This document shows, in pieces, positions 45,891-54,967 of a stretch of DNA of 64,000 bases. The number at the start of each line of letters is the position of its first letter. Position 1 is the first letter of the stretch. Below the pieces are notes generated by a model. It saw nothing but the letters and a program-made list of their open reading frames with translations. It made no database searches and was not told the DNA's origin. The DNA is from Niallia taxi (GTDB lineage: Bacteria; Bacillota; Bacilli; Bacillales; Cytobacillaceae): NCBI RefSeq assembly GCF_004005475.1, contig NZ_RZTZ01000001.1, positions 372,001 through 436,000 on the forward strand, in the 5' to 3' direction. The position numbers and the translations under genes were made by a program.

Positions 45891-46607
45891 TTATTTTGCT
45901 GCCGCAACAAACTGAGCAAAAATCTCGTTCATTCTTTCATAAGTTGCAGCCATGGACTCTGGATGCCACTGAATTCCGAGTAAAAACGCTGGATAGCTTT
46001 TATGCTCAACAGCTTCAATAATGCCGTCAGAGCTTTTTGCAACAGCATTCAGCTCCTCTGCCAGCCCGTCAATTGCCTGATGATGAAGGCTGTTGACTCT
46101 TTCTTTCTCTACACCTAATATTTCATAAAGCCGGCTGTTTTTATCAATTGTTGCCCAATGTGTATCCCTGCTTCTGTCCACTGTTTGGGTATGCTGAATA
46201 CTGTCACGAACTTGGCTTGGAATATCCTGAAACAAGGTTCCGCCTAAAGCAACATTCAATATTTGCACACCTCGGCAAATAGCTAAAATGGGTTTTTGTT
46301 TCTCCATGGCAACCTTTAAAATAGCTAATTCTACAGTATCCCGAAGTGGAATAGTGCTGCCTAATTTTTGATGTGGATCTTGTCCATAAAACTGCGGATC
46401 GACATCCTCTCCGCCACTTAACAGAATCGCATCACAATGGTCCACCATATCCTCTGCCAGCTCCTCGCTTACATAAGGCAAAATTATCGGAAGCCCTCCA
46501 TTTGCATGTATTGCCTTTTGATAATCGTGATGAACATATGTACCATCCATGAATTTATTATGAAATACATATGCACCTGTTATCCCTATTACAGGTCTAG
46601 TTGACAA
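45891..46607 (-). CDS. Class I amidotransferase, gamma-glutamyl-GABA hydrolase-like
   Basis: A 238-residue hydrolase with the Cys-His-Glu triad: Cys in ILAICRGVQILNVALGG, and His and Glu in GIQWHPESM. The LSGGEDVDPQFYG segment is typical of the PuuD/peptidase C26 family, which hydrolyses gamma-glutamyl amides. The start is TTG at 46607, only 2 bases after GAGGAG; no better start is in frame. Monocistronic. No polyamine or GABA genes adjoin, so the substrate is open. Confidence 0.88.
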   Translation of the reverse strand: MSTRPVIGITGAYVFHNKFMDGTYVHHDYQKAIHANGGLPIILPYVSEELAEDMVDHCDAILLSGGEDVDPQFYGQDPHQKLGSTIPLRDTVELAILKVAMEKQKPILAICRGVQILNVALGGTLFQDIPSQVRDSIQHTQTVDRSRDTHWATIDKNSRLYEILGVEKERVNSLHHQAIDGLAEELNAVAKSSDGIIEAVEHKSYPAFLLGIQWHPESMAATYERMNEIFAQFVAAAK

Positions 46608-46713
46608 TGCTCCTCATCCCTTCCCCACTTAAACAAAATATTTTTTTAATATTAAGACTATATTAGCGAAAAAGGAATGTCAATAAAGTTAACAAGGCAT
46701 TTTAACCATAGAT

Positions 46714-46743
46714 AAAGGAGCATCGCTTGTAAATGCTCCTTTT
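46714..46743 (-). terminator. Terminator of the nucleotidase gene
   Basis: AAAGGAGCAT / ATGCTCCTTT stem with a 9-base loop. Confidence 0.85.
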
Positions 46744-46779
46744 AATGTGTTTTTATTTATTTAATGAATATTTCCCGTT

Positions 46780-48336
46780 TTACCAGATGACTTTCCAGTT
46801 ATTATCACACGTCGCCGTAACTGTTTTTCTTTCCAAAATATAATTGGCGATAAGCTCTGACATATCAAACTGGATTTCCCGCAGTACAGGTTTATTTTGA
46901 TACATGAAGTAATTACCGCCGCCGCCAGCTCGATAATTGTTCATGACAACTTCAAACTGTTCGTCTTCTTTCATGTCACTTCCTTCATATTGAAGTTTTG
47001 TGACTCTATTGCCAACTGGTTTAGAAATGTCCAGCACATAGTCGATCCCTTCCCACATGTCATAATTATAATGCTGTGGTTTTGGATATAAATAGGATTT
47101 ATTTACAGTTGGATTACCGTTTTCATCGACTTCAAAGTATTTCGCACTTTGCTCTAATGCATCCTTAATATCCTTTCCGGATATGGAAAGAACCTTCAAT
47201 GTATTTGGATAAATATAATTGGAGACAATATCTCTCATTGTGACATTCGGCTTGAATCCAGGTGAATCGTTGTTAAACAATGCCGTATTGGCAATTTTCA
47301 CTCCTGCAGCCTCCATTTGGACTTTATTAATGAATTCTATTAACGGACTGTCTGACAAGCGTGTTTCCATCGGATCACATACGGTCATATCACCATCAAT
47401 AAAGCCAATAGGTGTGTCGAGCCAATGCTGTGTACTCTGTTCATATTCAAGAGCAAGACTTAATATATCTGCATCTGCTGTTACGCCTTCTGTTGATAGA
47501 AGCTCCGCTTCTTTGCTTGTTAATTCTCCATTATTAAATGTTAAGGTTACTTTCCCGACAAGCTGGCCGTTGTTGCTTGCTTGGATGATTTCTACTCCAT
47601 TGATATTTCCAATTAATGTTCTGTGCTGATGTCCTGTAAGGAGAACGTCCATGTTGTCTATTTGTTCACACATGCTGTACCCTTGATTTTCTCCTGTGAG
47701 TGCTTCTGTAGGCTCACCTGTATCAATATCTCTTTCAAACCCACCATGATAGGAAACTACTATACATTGAGGCTGTTCTTCTGCTTTTATCCTTTCAACC
47801 CAATATTTCGTCGCTTCAAGTGCATCGCAGAAGGCAAGTCCGCTTATATTGCTTGGATTTTCCCAATTAGGTATGTAATGTGTTGTAATACCTAGGATTG
47901 CTATTTTAATTTCCCCAATTTTTTTGATTATGTATGGCTTACCTAAAAACGGCTCATTTGTATCTTCCTTTACAATGTTTGCACAGAGCCATGGAAACGC
48001 TGATTCATTAACTGCTTTTTGAAGAATATTAAGTCCATAATTAAATTCATGGTTGCCAATTACCGCCCCATCATACTGAAGCGTATTTAATAGTTGGATC
48101 ATCGGATTGTTTTTGTCTGCCAATGATTGAACATAATGATAAGTTAAAGGTGTTCCTTGTATTAAATCGCCATTGTCAATAACAATTGTATGCTCATTTT
48201 TTGAACGTTCTTCTGCCAAGATGGTCGCCACTTTTCCGAGACCAACATTTGCCGGCTGATTATTGCCATAAAGAAGAGGATAAATATTCCCATGTACATC
48301 GCTAGTAAATAATATCGTTACATTTGTATCTGTCAA
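46780..48336 (-). CDS. 5'-nucleotidase / 2',3'-cyclic nucleotide phosphodiesterase family
   Basis: A 518-residue metallophosphatase of the UshA/CpdB family: metal ligands in FTSDVHGNIYP, DNGDLIQGTPL, GNHEFNYG, VSYHGGFERD and TGHQHR, then a C-terminal nucleotide-binding domain (VTMRDIVSNYIYPNTL, YRAGGGGNYFMYQ). There is no signal peptide, so it acts in the cytosol, unlike the secreted YfkN. The start is TTG at 48336, 4 bases after GGAG. It is divergent from the phosphonate importer, which may hint at shared phosphorus scavenging. Confidence 0.9.
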   Translation of the reverse strand: MTDTNVTILFTSDVHGNIYPLLYGNNQPANVGLGKVATILAEERSKNEHTIVIDNGDLIQGTPLTYHYVQSLADKNNPMIQLLNTLQYDGAVIGNHEFNYGLNILQKAVNESAFPWLCANIVKEDTNEPFLGKPYIIKKIGEIKIAILGITTHYIPNWENPSNISGLAFCDALEATKYWVERIKAEEQPQCIVVSYHGGFERDIDTGEPTEALTGENQGYSMCEQIDNMDVLLTGHQHRTLIGNINGVEIIQASNNGQLVGKVTLTFNNGELTSKEAELLSTEGVTADADILSLALEYEQSTQHWLDTPIGFIDGDMTVCDPMETRLSDSPLIEFINKVQMEAAGVKIANTALFNNDSPGFKPNVTMRDIVSNYIYPNTLKVLSISGKDIKDALEQSAKYFEVDENGNPTVNKSYLYPKPQHYNYDMWEGIDYVLDISKPVGNRVTKLQYEGSDMKEDEQFEVVMNNYRAGGGGNYFMYQNKPVLREIQFDMSELIANYILERKTVTATCDNNWKVIW

Positions 48337-48672
48337 ATTACTCCACTCCTATACCTTTGTTCGTACTCACTTGCATGCTTTATTATAGTAGAAGCGCTTC
48401 ATTTTTTCTTTCTTTTTTTCAGAAAATGAAGCTGTTAAAAAACTAGTGAGATATTTCACAATAATTTTTTCTGGAAAATATTAAACATTTGTCCAATCAC
48501 GGTTCTCTAAAAAACGCCGTCCCTACTAGTTTTATACTAATTATCGGAATATTTCAATATATTGTATTTACAAAAAAATAATAATTTTTTTATACAAAAT
48601 TTTCACTATTTTACAATTTTATATGCTATATTTTTACATGTAATAACACATAACATCTTTCGGAGGTAAAAT
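48337..48672. other. Divergent control region of the nucleotidase and phn operon
   Basis: No gene. It contains several TTTACA-like hexamers (48567, 48591 as TATACA, 48610, 48633) that recall PhoP boxes but are not regularly spaced, a small repeat GTGAGATATTTCAC at about 48446, and the CGGAGG ribosome site of the binding-protein gene. Confidence 0.4.
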
Positions 48673-49602
48673 ATGTTCAAAAAACTTGCAACATTCGGTC
48701 TATCTTTGTCGTTAGCAGCAGGTGTTCTTGCTGGCTGTGGATCATCAGCAGATGAAACTAGCTCTGATGCATCAAAGGGATATGAACCAAAAGAATTAAC
48801 CGTTCAATTTGTTCCTTCTCAAAGCGCTGCTACACTTGAAGCAAAAGCAAAACCACTTGAAGAGTTATTATCTGATGAATTAGGCATTCCAGTGAAAGTA
48901 AGTGTTTCTACTAACTACAACACAATCATTGAAGCAATGGCTTCTAAACAAGTTGATGTTGGCTTCTTGCCACCTACAGCTTATGTATTAGCGAAAGAAA
49001 AAGGTGCTGCTGATGTTATTCTTCAAGCACAGCGTAAAGGTGTTAATGATGATGGTTCTGAGAAAGATGAATTAGTAGATTTCTATAAATCTATTTTCGT
49101 AGTGAAAAAGGATTCTGGCATCGATTCAGTTGCTGATCTTAAAGGCAAAAAAATCGCATTCCAAGATGTTACTTCTTCTGCTGGTTACGTATGGCCTGCG
49201 GCTACATTAATGGATAATGATCTTGACCCAATTAAAGATGTACAAGGTACTACAGTAAAAGGCCATGACCAAGCAATCATCTCTCTACTGAATGGTGATG
49301 TTGATGCTGCAGCTGTTTTCCAAGATGCTCGTAATATCGTTAAAGCAGATTACCCTACTGTGTTTGAAGATACAAAAGTCGTATCCTTCACAGAAGAAAT
49401 TCCTAACGATACAGTATCCGTACGCTCTGACATGACTGACGAATGGAAAAAGAAATTGCAGGATGCATTCATTGCAATCGGAAAAAGCGATGAAGGTCAT
49501 GAAATTATAAGAGATATTTACACACATGAAGGATATGTTGTTTCTGATGACAGCAACTTTGATGTTGTGCGTGAATATGCAGAGAAAGTGAAGACTGAAT
49601 AG
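48673..49602 (+). CDS. phnD: Phosphonate/phosphite-type ABC substrate-binding lipoprotein
   Basis: A 309-residue lipoprotein with lipobox L-A-G-C and the PhnD family fold (TVQFVPSQSAATLEAKAKPLEELLSDELG, VDVGFLPPTAYVLAKEKGAADV, VTSSAGYVWPAATLM). PhnD-type proteins bind phosphonates, phosphite or related oxyanions; the ligand cannot be fixed from sequence. GGAGG lies 9 bases before the ATG. It is the first gene of the importer. Two hairpins separate it from phnC, so it is probably made in excess. Confidence 0.9.
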   Translation: MFKKLATFGLSLSLAAGVLAGCGSSADETSSDASKGYEPKELTVQFVPSQSAATLEAKAKPLEELLSDELGIPVKVSVSTNYNTIIEAMASKQVDVGFLPPTAYVLAKEKGAADVILQAQRKGVNDDGSEKDELVDFYKSIFVVKKDSGIDSVADLKGKKIAFQDVTSSAGYVWPAATLMDNDLDPIKDVQGTTVKGHDQAIISLLNGDVDAAAVFQDARNIVKADYPTVFEDTKVVSFTEEIPNDTVSVRSDMTDEWKKKLQDAFIAIGKSDEGHEIIRDIYTHEGYVVSDDSNFDVVREYAEKVKTE

Positions 49603-49698
49603 TATCTTTATTATGACAAAAGTGGATGAATTTCTGAATGTTAAGAGTTTTTTTACATAATGTGATTCAGCTCTTTTGATTACTATTAATCTATTCAC

Positions 49699-49730
49699 CC
49701 AACCATCTAGTAAAAGTACTAGGTGGTTGG
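49699..49730 (+). terminator. Stem-loop after phnD
   Basis: CCAACCATCTAGTA / TACTAGGTGGTTGG with an AAAG loop and ACTTATTTTC tail: a partial terminator or stabiliser. Confidence 0.75.
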
Positions 49731-49735
49731 ACTTA

Positions 49736-49787
49736 TTTTCTCTACTAAGCAACAGAGTTATTAAATTCAGTTGTTTAGTAGAGAAAA
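49736..49787. repeat. 18-bp inverted repeat between phnD and phnC
   Basis: Arms at 49736-49753 and 49770-49787 (TTTTCTCTACTAAGCAAC with one GU pair) and a 16-base loop. It would form a second stable hairpin right after the first. Confidence 0.8.
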
Positions 49788-49840
49788 GAAGCTTGTTGTT
49801 TAGGTTCTTTTTCTAAAATTAAGAGAAAGTTGGTAGGCAA

Positions 49841-50611
49841 TTGATACAGTTTAAAAATGTTACGAAAATTTATCCGAATGGCACAAAGGGTTTGAATAAC
49901 ATTAACATCACCATTGAAAAAGGTGAATTCGTTGTAATTGTAGGGCTTTCTGGTGCCGGAAAATCAACATTCCTCCGTTCCATAAATCGTCTCCATGAAA
50001 TTTCAGAGGGTGAGATTTTAATAGACGGTAATTCGATTACAGCAGCAAAGGGCTCTGGCCTTCGGAAAATCCGCCGTGATATCGGTATGATCTTCCAAAG
50101 CTTTAATCTAGTTAAACGCTCTACTGTAATAAAAAATGTATTATCTGGTCGTGTTGGCTATCATAATACGTTTCGGACAATTCTTGGACTTTTTCCTAAG
50201 GAAGATGTGGAACTTTCCTTAACCGCCTTAAACAGGGTGAATATTTTAGAAAAGGCCTATTCTCGTGCGGACGAGCTTTCAGGCGGTCAGCAGCAGCGTG
50301 TATCAATCGCTCGTGCATTGGCACAGGAAGCCCAAGTTATACTAGCAGATGAGCCTGTCGCTTCCCTCGATCCATTAACTACAAAGCAGGTTATGGATGA
50401 CTTAAAGCGTATTAATGAAGAAGATGGCATCACTACAGTCGTCAACCTTCACTTCATTGATCTTGCTCGTGAATATGCTACAAGAATTATTGGGTTGAGA
50501 GCAGGTGAAGTAGTCTTTGATGGTCCTGTAGAAGCGGCAACAGACGAAGTGTTTGCGGAAATTTACGGCAGACCAATTAAAAAAGACGAGCTATTAGGTG
50601 AGCCAGTATGA
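49841..50611 (+). CDS. phnC: Phosphonate-type ABC ATP-binding protein
   Basis: A 256-residue ATPase with Walker [11 protein letters not shown]-loop [12 protein letters not shown], the PhnC-specific [19 protein letters not shown] loop, signature LSGGQQQR and Walker [14 protein letters not shown]. It drives uptake by the two PhnE-type permeases. The start is TTG at 49841 with a weak GGTAGG site, so translation may be limited. Its stop overlaps the next start (ATGA). Confidence 0.92.
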   Translation: MIQFKNVTKIYPNGTKGLNNINITIEKGEFVVIVGLSGAGKSTFLRSINRLHEISEGEILIDGNSITAAKGSGLRKIRRDIGMIFQSFNLVKRSTVIKNVLSGRVGYHNTFRTILGLFPKEDVELSLTALNRVNILEKAYSRADELSGGQQQRVSIARALAQEAQVILADEPVASLDPLTTKQVMDDLKRINEEDGITTVVNLHFIDLAREYATRIIGLRAGEVVFDGPVEAATDEVFAEIYGRPIKKDELLGEPV

Positions 50612-51426
50612 GCATAAATGAACCGAACATTAATGATCCGAAAATAAACGTAAGGAATGCACCTAAACCGCCTGCCAAAACAAAAATGATTTTCACTATT
50701 CTTTTAGTAGTGGCTTTGCTGTGGTGGAGCTCCTTTAAAACAGAATCCTCTATTGCTGATTTAACAATTGGATTCCCGAATATGTTTGATTTACTTGTGC
50801 AAATGTGGCCGCCAAACTGGCATTACTTTGAGGTTATTTTAGAGCCACTGCTTGAAACGATCCGTATGGCTGTTATTGGTACTACATTTGGGGCGATAAT
50901 TGCTGTTCCACTCGCATTGCTGTGTGCAAGCAATATTATTCGCACACCGTGGATTGTTTATCCGTTCCGGTTTATCCTTAACTTAATCCGGACAATTCCT
51001 GACTTGCTTCTTGCAAGTATATTTGTTGCTATTTTCGGTCTTGGTTCCCTTCCTGGGATTATTGCACTATCCATTTTCTCAATTGGTTTAGTTGCAAAGC
51101 TGTTATATGAAGCAATTGAATCCATTGATCCAGGTCCCCTTGAAGCAATGACAGCAGTTGGTGCCAACAAAGTGCAATGGGTGTTCTTTGGGGTTATCCC
51201 TCAAGTAACTGCTCATTTTACTTCCTATGTATTATATACATTTGAGGTAAATGTCCGCGCTGCAGCCATTCTTGGATTGGTCGGAGCTGGGGGAATCGGG
51301 GAATATTATGATAAAACGCTCGGATTCCTTGAATACGATAAGACTGCTTCTATCATCATTCTGACATTGGCTGTTGTATTAGTGATTGATTATATTAGCA
51401 CGAAATTACGGGAGAAATTATTATGA
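50608..51426 (+). CDS. phnE: Phosphonate-type ABC permease (first PhnE)
   Basis: A 272-residue permease with about six membrane segments and the PhnE core: [44 protein letters not shown] and the EAA loop [22 protein letters not shown] Pro-rich cytosolic head precedes the first helix. It overlaps phnC and the second permease by 4 bases each (ATGA), indicating coupled translation. It should pair with the second permease as a heterodimer. Confidence 0.92.
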   Translation: MSINEPNINDPKINVRNAPKPPAKTKMIFTILLVVALLWWSSFKTESSIADLTIGFPNMFDLLVQMWPPNWHYFEVILEPLLETIRMAVIGTTFGAIIAVPLALLCASNIIRTPWIVYPFRFILNLIRTIPDLLLASIFVAIFGLGSLPGIIALSIFSIGLVAKLLYEAIESIDPGPLEAMTAVGANKVQWVFFGVIPQVTAHFTSYVLYTFEVNVRAAAILGLVGAGGIGEYYDKTLGFLEYDKTASIIILTLAVVLVIDYISTKLREKLL

Positions 51427-52226
51427 GCCAATTATCAACGAAAGTAAATAAACCGAAGAAAAAATTTGCGTTTAGAACAATCATTGTTGTTTTGCTGGCA
51501 CTGCTGTATATTTGGGCTTTTTCCGGTATGCCTATAAATGATATTAAAGAAACTGCAGGACAAATTTCCAAAGCAATATTCTCAGGCATTTTCCATCCTG
51601 ATTGGGACTATGTGTATTTGCCAGACGGCGAGGATTTAATACGCGGGCTTCTGGATACATTGGCAATTGCAATTCTCGGAACATTCATCTCTGGTATTCT
51701 CTGTATTCCCTTCGCCTTCTGGGCTGCAAATAATATGAGTAAAGGCAAGACAATTACATCTACAGGAAAGTTTATGTTAAGCTTTATCCGCACATTTCCT
51801 GAGATCGTCATGGCTATCCTGTTTATTAAGGCAGTTGGACCTGGCTCCTTTGCAGGTGTACTTGCACTAGGGCTTCACTCGATTGGAATGCTTGGAAAGC
51901 TGTTTTCAGAGGAAATCGAAAGCTTAGATATGGGGCCAACTGAGGCTTTAACTGCAACTGGCGCAAACCGTCTCCAAGTATTATGGTTCGCTGTACTGCC
52001 TCAAGTATTGCCAGGTTTCCTGTCATATACCCTATATCGTTTTGAAATTAATATCCGGGCTGCTGCTATACTCGGTGTTATTGGGGCAGGTGGTATTGGT
52101 ACTCCGTTAATTTTCGCCTTAAGCTCAAGGGATTGGGACAGGGTCGGTATTATATTGCTAGGAATTATTGTGATGGTTACCATTATTGATGCTATTTCTG
52201 GCTTTTTACGCAGAAGAATCATTTAA
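51423..52226 (+). CDS. phnE: Phosphonate-type ABC permease (second PhnE)
   Basis: A 267-residue paralogue of the preceding permease, with the core FMLSFIRTFPEIVMAILFIKAVG and EAA loop SLDMGPTEALTATGANRLQVL. The ATGA overlap couples it to the first permease. It ends the operon at a strong terminator. No C-P lyase or phosphonatase genes follow, so uptake and catabolism are separated. Confidence 0.92.
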   Translation: MSQLSTKVNKPKKKFAFRTIIVVLLALLYIWAFSGMPINDIKETAGQISKAIFSGIFHPDWDYVYLPDGEDLIRGLLDTLAIAILGTFISGILCIPFAFWAANNMSKGKTITSTGKFMLSFIRTFPEIVMAILFIKAVGPGSFAGVLALGLHSIGMLGKLFSEEIESLDMGPTEALTATGANRLQVLWFAVLPQVLPGFLSYTLYRFEINIRAAAILGVIGAGGIGTPLIFALSSRDWDRVGIILLGIIVMVTIIDAISGFLRRRII

Positions 52227-52232
52227 CTTATT

Positions 52233-52262
52233 AACCAGCAGACCATAAAGGTTCTGCTGGTT
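52233..52262 (+). terminator. Terminator of the phn operon
   Basis: AACCAGCAGA / TCTGCTGGTT stem followed by TTTCTTTC. Confidence 0.9.
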
Positions 52263-52343
52263 TTTCTTTCAATCTTCAATGATGCTAAATTTTCAGTATA
52301 TTGTTAGAATAGGTTATATCACTAATTAAAGGAGTGTTACTAG

Positions 52344-53303
52344 ATGAATAAAAGCAAATTGCTTATCACCCGTCCATTAGAGGATCACTTGTTAGAACAA
52401 ATTCGAGAAGTTGCCCAAGATTGGGATGTAGTCATCACAGATGAAGCAGAGCAATGGAAGCATCACGCTAAGGACACAGATGTAATTCTTGGCTGGAGAA
52501 AGTTTTTTGACGATAACTTGGATTCTCTTAACAGCTTGAAGTGGATTCAAACATGGAGTGCTGGTGTTAACACACTTCCTTTAAAGGAATTAGCAAATAA
52601 TAATGTTCGTGTAACTAGTGCAAACGGGGTTCATAGCTATCCCATTTCTGAAACTATTTTCGCGCTTATGCTATCACTAACCCGTAATATTCATACATAT
52701 ATTAAAAATCAAGTAAAGAAAAAATGGGACGGCGAAGACATCAAACTCGAAATGCACGGTAAAACAGTCGGTGTTATTGGCGTCGGCGCAATCGGCAAAG
52801 AAACAGCAAAGATTGCAAAAGCATTTGGAATGAAGGTAATCGGTATCCGTCACTCAGGCAAGCCAGAAGACCATGTAGATGAAATGTACACAACGGATAA
52901 GCTTGATGACATTCTTCCTGAATGTGACTATGTTGTTATCACCCTTCCCCTTACAGAGGAAACGAATCAGCTATTTAAGCGAGAGCAATTCCAAAAAATG
53001 AAGGATAGCGCCTTCCTAATTAATATTGGAAGAGGCGAAATCATTAAAGAAGCTGACCTAGTAGCTGCCCTTTCTGCAGGAGAAATACTAGGTGCTGGCT
53101 TGGATGTATTTGAGAAGGAGCCGTTGGACGAATCGAGCCCTTTATGGGAAATGGACAATTGTATCATAACACCACATACTTCTGGATCAACAGAGCATTA
53201 TGACAAACGAGTAGTGGAGGAAATCTTCCTCCCAAATTTCAAAAAGTTTATAGAAGGACAAAAATTAGATATTAACCTAGTAGATTATCATAAAGGCTAT
53301 TAA
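52344..53303 (+). CDS. D-2-hydroxyacid dehydrogenase family protein
   Basis: A 319-residue NAD(P)-dependent oxidoreductase. The nucleotide fold is marked by GVIGVGAIGKETAKIAKAFG; the catalytic residues by INIGRGEII (Arg), DVFEKEPLDESSPLWEMDN (Glu) and ITPHTSGSTE (His). The N-terminal domain has WIQTWSAGVNTLP and the HSYPISETIFALMLSLTRN helix. It probably reduces 2-keto acids such as glyoxylate or hydroxypyruvate. AAAGGAG precedes the ATG by about 10 bases. A terminator separates it from phn, so it is an independent unit. Confidence 0.9.
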   Translation: MNKSKLLITRPLEDHLLEQIREVAQDWDVVITDEAEQWKHHAKDTDVILGWRKFFDDNLDSLNSLKWIQTWSAGVNTLPLKELANNNVRVTSANGVHSYPISETIFALMLSLTRNIHTYIKNQVKKKWDGEDIKLEMHGKTVGVIGVGAIGKETAKIAKAFGMKVIGIRHSGKPEDHVDEMYTTDKLDDILPECDYVVITLPLTEETNQLFKREQFQKMKDSAFLINIGRGEIIKEADLVAALSAGEILGAGLDVFEKEPLDESSPLWEMDNCIITPHTSGSTEHYDKRVVEEIFLPNFKKFIEGQKLDINLVDYHKGY

Positions 53304-53310
53304 GCATAGG

Positions 53311-53342
53311 AAAAGGAGCTTTCTGTACAGAAAGCTCCTTTT
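53311..53342. terminator. Bidirectional terminator
   Basis: AAAAGGAGCTTTCTGT / ACAGAAAGCTCCTTTT perfect palindrome between the dehydrogenase gene and znuB. Confidence 0.92.
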
Positions 53343-53346
53343 CTTA

Positions 53347-54198
53347 TCAGCCAAGGTTTCTACGATATTCTTTTTGTTTATGGTATCTCATGAAGTGCAG
53401 GGTAATCTTCTGAATAAGGAATCCGATTGCCAATAGGATAACAAGCAGCAATGTGATTGTTGCTCCTGGCGGTGTTCCTAATTGGTAGGAAGAAAACAGT
53501 CCTGTAAAGATACTGAAAACAGCGATCAGAATGGCAACAATAAAGACCATCTTGAATCCCTTTGCAAGCTTAATCGCAAATGCAGCTGGGAGAACCAATA
53601 ATGCAGAAACTAATAATACACCGATTGTGGGAATAATTACTGATATAGCAATACCTGTCAATAGGCTGAATGCTATGGATAACAGATTCGTGTTCACACC
53701 ACTTGCTGTCGCTGTATCCTGATCAAATGTCATTAAATACATCGATCTTTTAAAGATAAGGAAGAATAACAATATAATGACAGTGACTACAGCCAAAACA
53801 ATCACTTGCTGCTGGCTAATTGTGATGATGCTTCCGAACAAATATTGATCCATACTTGTTGACATTCCCCCGCTTGAAACACTCATTAAAAATAGCGCAA
53901 ACGATAATCCTGCCGCCATTAAAATAGCGATGGAAACCTCTGAATAGGAATGATAGGCACGACGCATATATTCAATTCCAAGTGCCCCAATCATAACAAC
54001 AAGCATACTCGAAAATGTTAAGTTAGTATGAAAGAAATAGCCGAGAGCGACACCAGCCAAAGAGATATGGGATAGAGTATCTGCCATTAGGGCTTGTCTT
54101 CTTAAAACAAGGAATACACCAATTATCGGTGCAATGATGGCAATTAATCCGCCTGCCCAAAATGCTCTTTGCATGAATTCAAGGTCAAACATCTCCAT
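53347..54198 (-). CDS. znuB: Zinc ABC transporter permease
   Basis: A 283-residue ABC-3 family permease with eight or nine membrane segments ([42 protein letters not shown] at the N-terminus). It forms the channel for zinc uptake, and the Zur box upstream of the operon supports zinc rather than manganese. The reading frame overlaps the end of the ATPase gene by 55 bases. The start may be the ATG at 54198 or the one at 54192. Confidence 0.92.
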   Translation of the reverse strand: MEMFDLEFMQRAFWAGGLIAIIAPIIGVFLVLRRQALMADTLSHISLAGVALGYFFHTNLTFSSMLVVMIGALGIEYMRRAYHSYSEVSIAILMAAGLSFALFLMSVSSGGMSTSMDQYLFGSIITISQQQVIVLAVVTVIILLFFLIFKRSMYLMTFDQDTATASGVNTNLLSIAFSLLTGIAISVIIPTIGVLLVSALLVLPAAFAIKLAKGFKMVFIVAILIAVFSIFTGLFSSYQLGTPPGATITLLLVILLAIGFLIQKITLHFMRYHKQKEYRRNLG

Positions 54199-54851
54199 CC
54201 ACCCTTCTCTCCCTTCTCTATATGAATAATTTTGTCTAAATAGCTTTCTACTTCATCTTGGTCATGTGTTACCATGACAACCGTTCTGTTATGGGAATTA
54301 ACCTGATGCCTCATAAACTCATAAAAACCCTTGCGGCTTTCTGCATCCATGCCTGTCGTCGGCTCATCCATCACTAACAAATCCGGCTCTGATGCAAGAA
54401 CTCTGGCAATAATGATCTTTTGCTTTTGTCCGCCAGATAAGTCGCCTACTTTTTTCTTGCGGTATTCCCACATTCCGACCATTTCTAATGCGACTTGGAC
54501 AGCTTTATGATCATGCTCTTCTAACCGCTTATACCATTTCTTCTTTTGATATCTGCCTGAACGCACAAGCTCTAATACAGTGCTTGGGAAACCAACATTA
54601 AAGGACGAAATTTGTTGTGGAACATAACCGACTGTCATCTTCCTTCCTTGGCTGTTCTGCTTGCTTAACACTACGTTTCCGGACCAAGGTTTTAACAAAC
54701 CAAGTATCAGCTTAAGAAGCGTCGATTTGCTTGCACCGTTCGGTCCTGTTATTCCGACAAACTCGCCACTTTCCAAATCGAAGGAAACATCCTCTAATGA
54801 AGGAAGGTGCTCATATCCGAATGTCAAATTTCTTATTGACGCAAGTATCAT
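54144..54851 (-). CDS. znuC: Zinc ABC transporter ATP-binding protein
   Basis: A 235-residue ATPase with Walker [10 protein letters not shown] (Ala-Ser in place of Ala-Gly), Q-loop YVPQQISSF, signature LSGGQKQK, Walker [14 protein letters not shown] and switch VTHDQDEV. The C-terminal 18 residues ([19 protein letters not shown] region) are read from DNA that also encodes the start of znuB. GGGGAG precedes the ATG. The Ser in the P-loop position before Lys is unusual and worth checking. Confidence 0.9.
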   Translation of the reverse strand: MILASIRNLTFGYEHLPSLEDVSFDLESGEFVGITGPNGASKSTLLKLILGLLKPWSGNVVLSKQNSQGRKMTVGYVPQQISSFNVGFPSTVLELVRSGRYQKKKWYKRLEEHDHKAVQVALEMVGMWEYRKKKVGDLSGGQKQKIIIARVLASEPDLLVMDEPTTGMDAESRKGFYEFMRHQVNSHNRTVVMVTHDQDEVESYLDKIIHIEKGEKGGWRCLTLNSCKEHFGQAD

Positions 54852-54914
54852 TTACTACTCTCCCCTTTCCTTTTTAAGTATTTATTTATAAGAATTCTCG
54901 CTTACTCCACATAG

Positions 54915-54949
54915 AAAGCGTATGTGAGCAAATCCATCACATACGCTTT
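54915..54949 (-). terminator. Intra-operon stem-loop after znuA
   Basis: AAAGCGTATGTGA / TCACATACGCTTT perfect 13-bp stem with a 9-base loop, between the binding-protein and ATPase genes. Confidence 0.85.
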
Positions 54950-54967
54950 TATGATTATAGCATATCC

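Noticed and set aside
52344-53303. Phosphite dehydrogenase (PtxD) next to a phosphite-type importer
   Set aside because: A strong terminator separates the gene from phn, and the N-terminal region reads WSAGVNTLP rather than the KGFDN block of PtxD. A general 2-hydroxyacid dehydrogenase is more likely.
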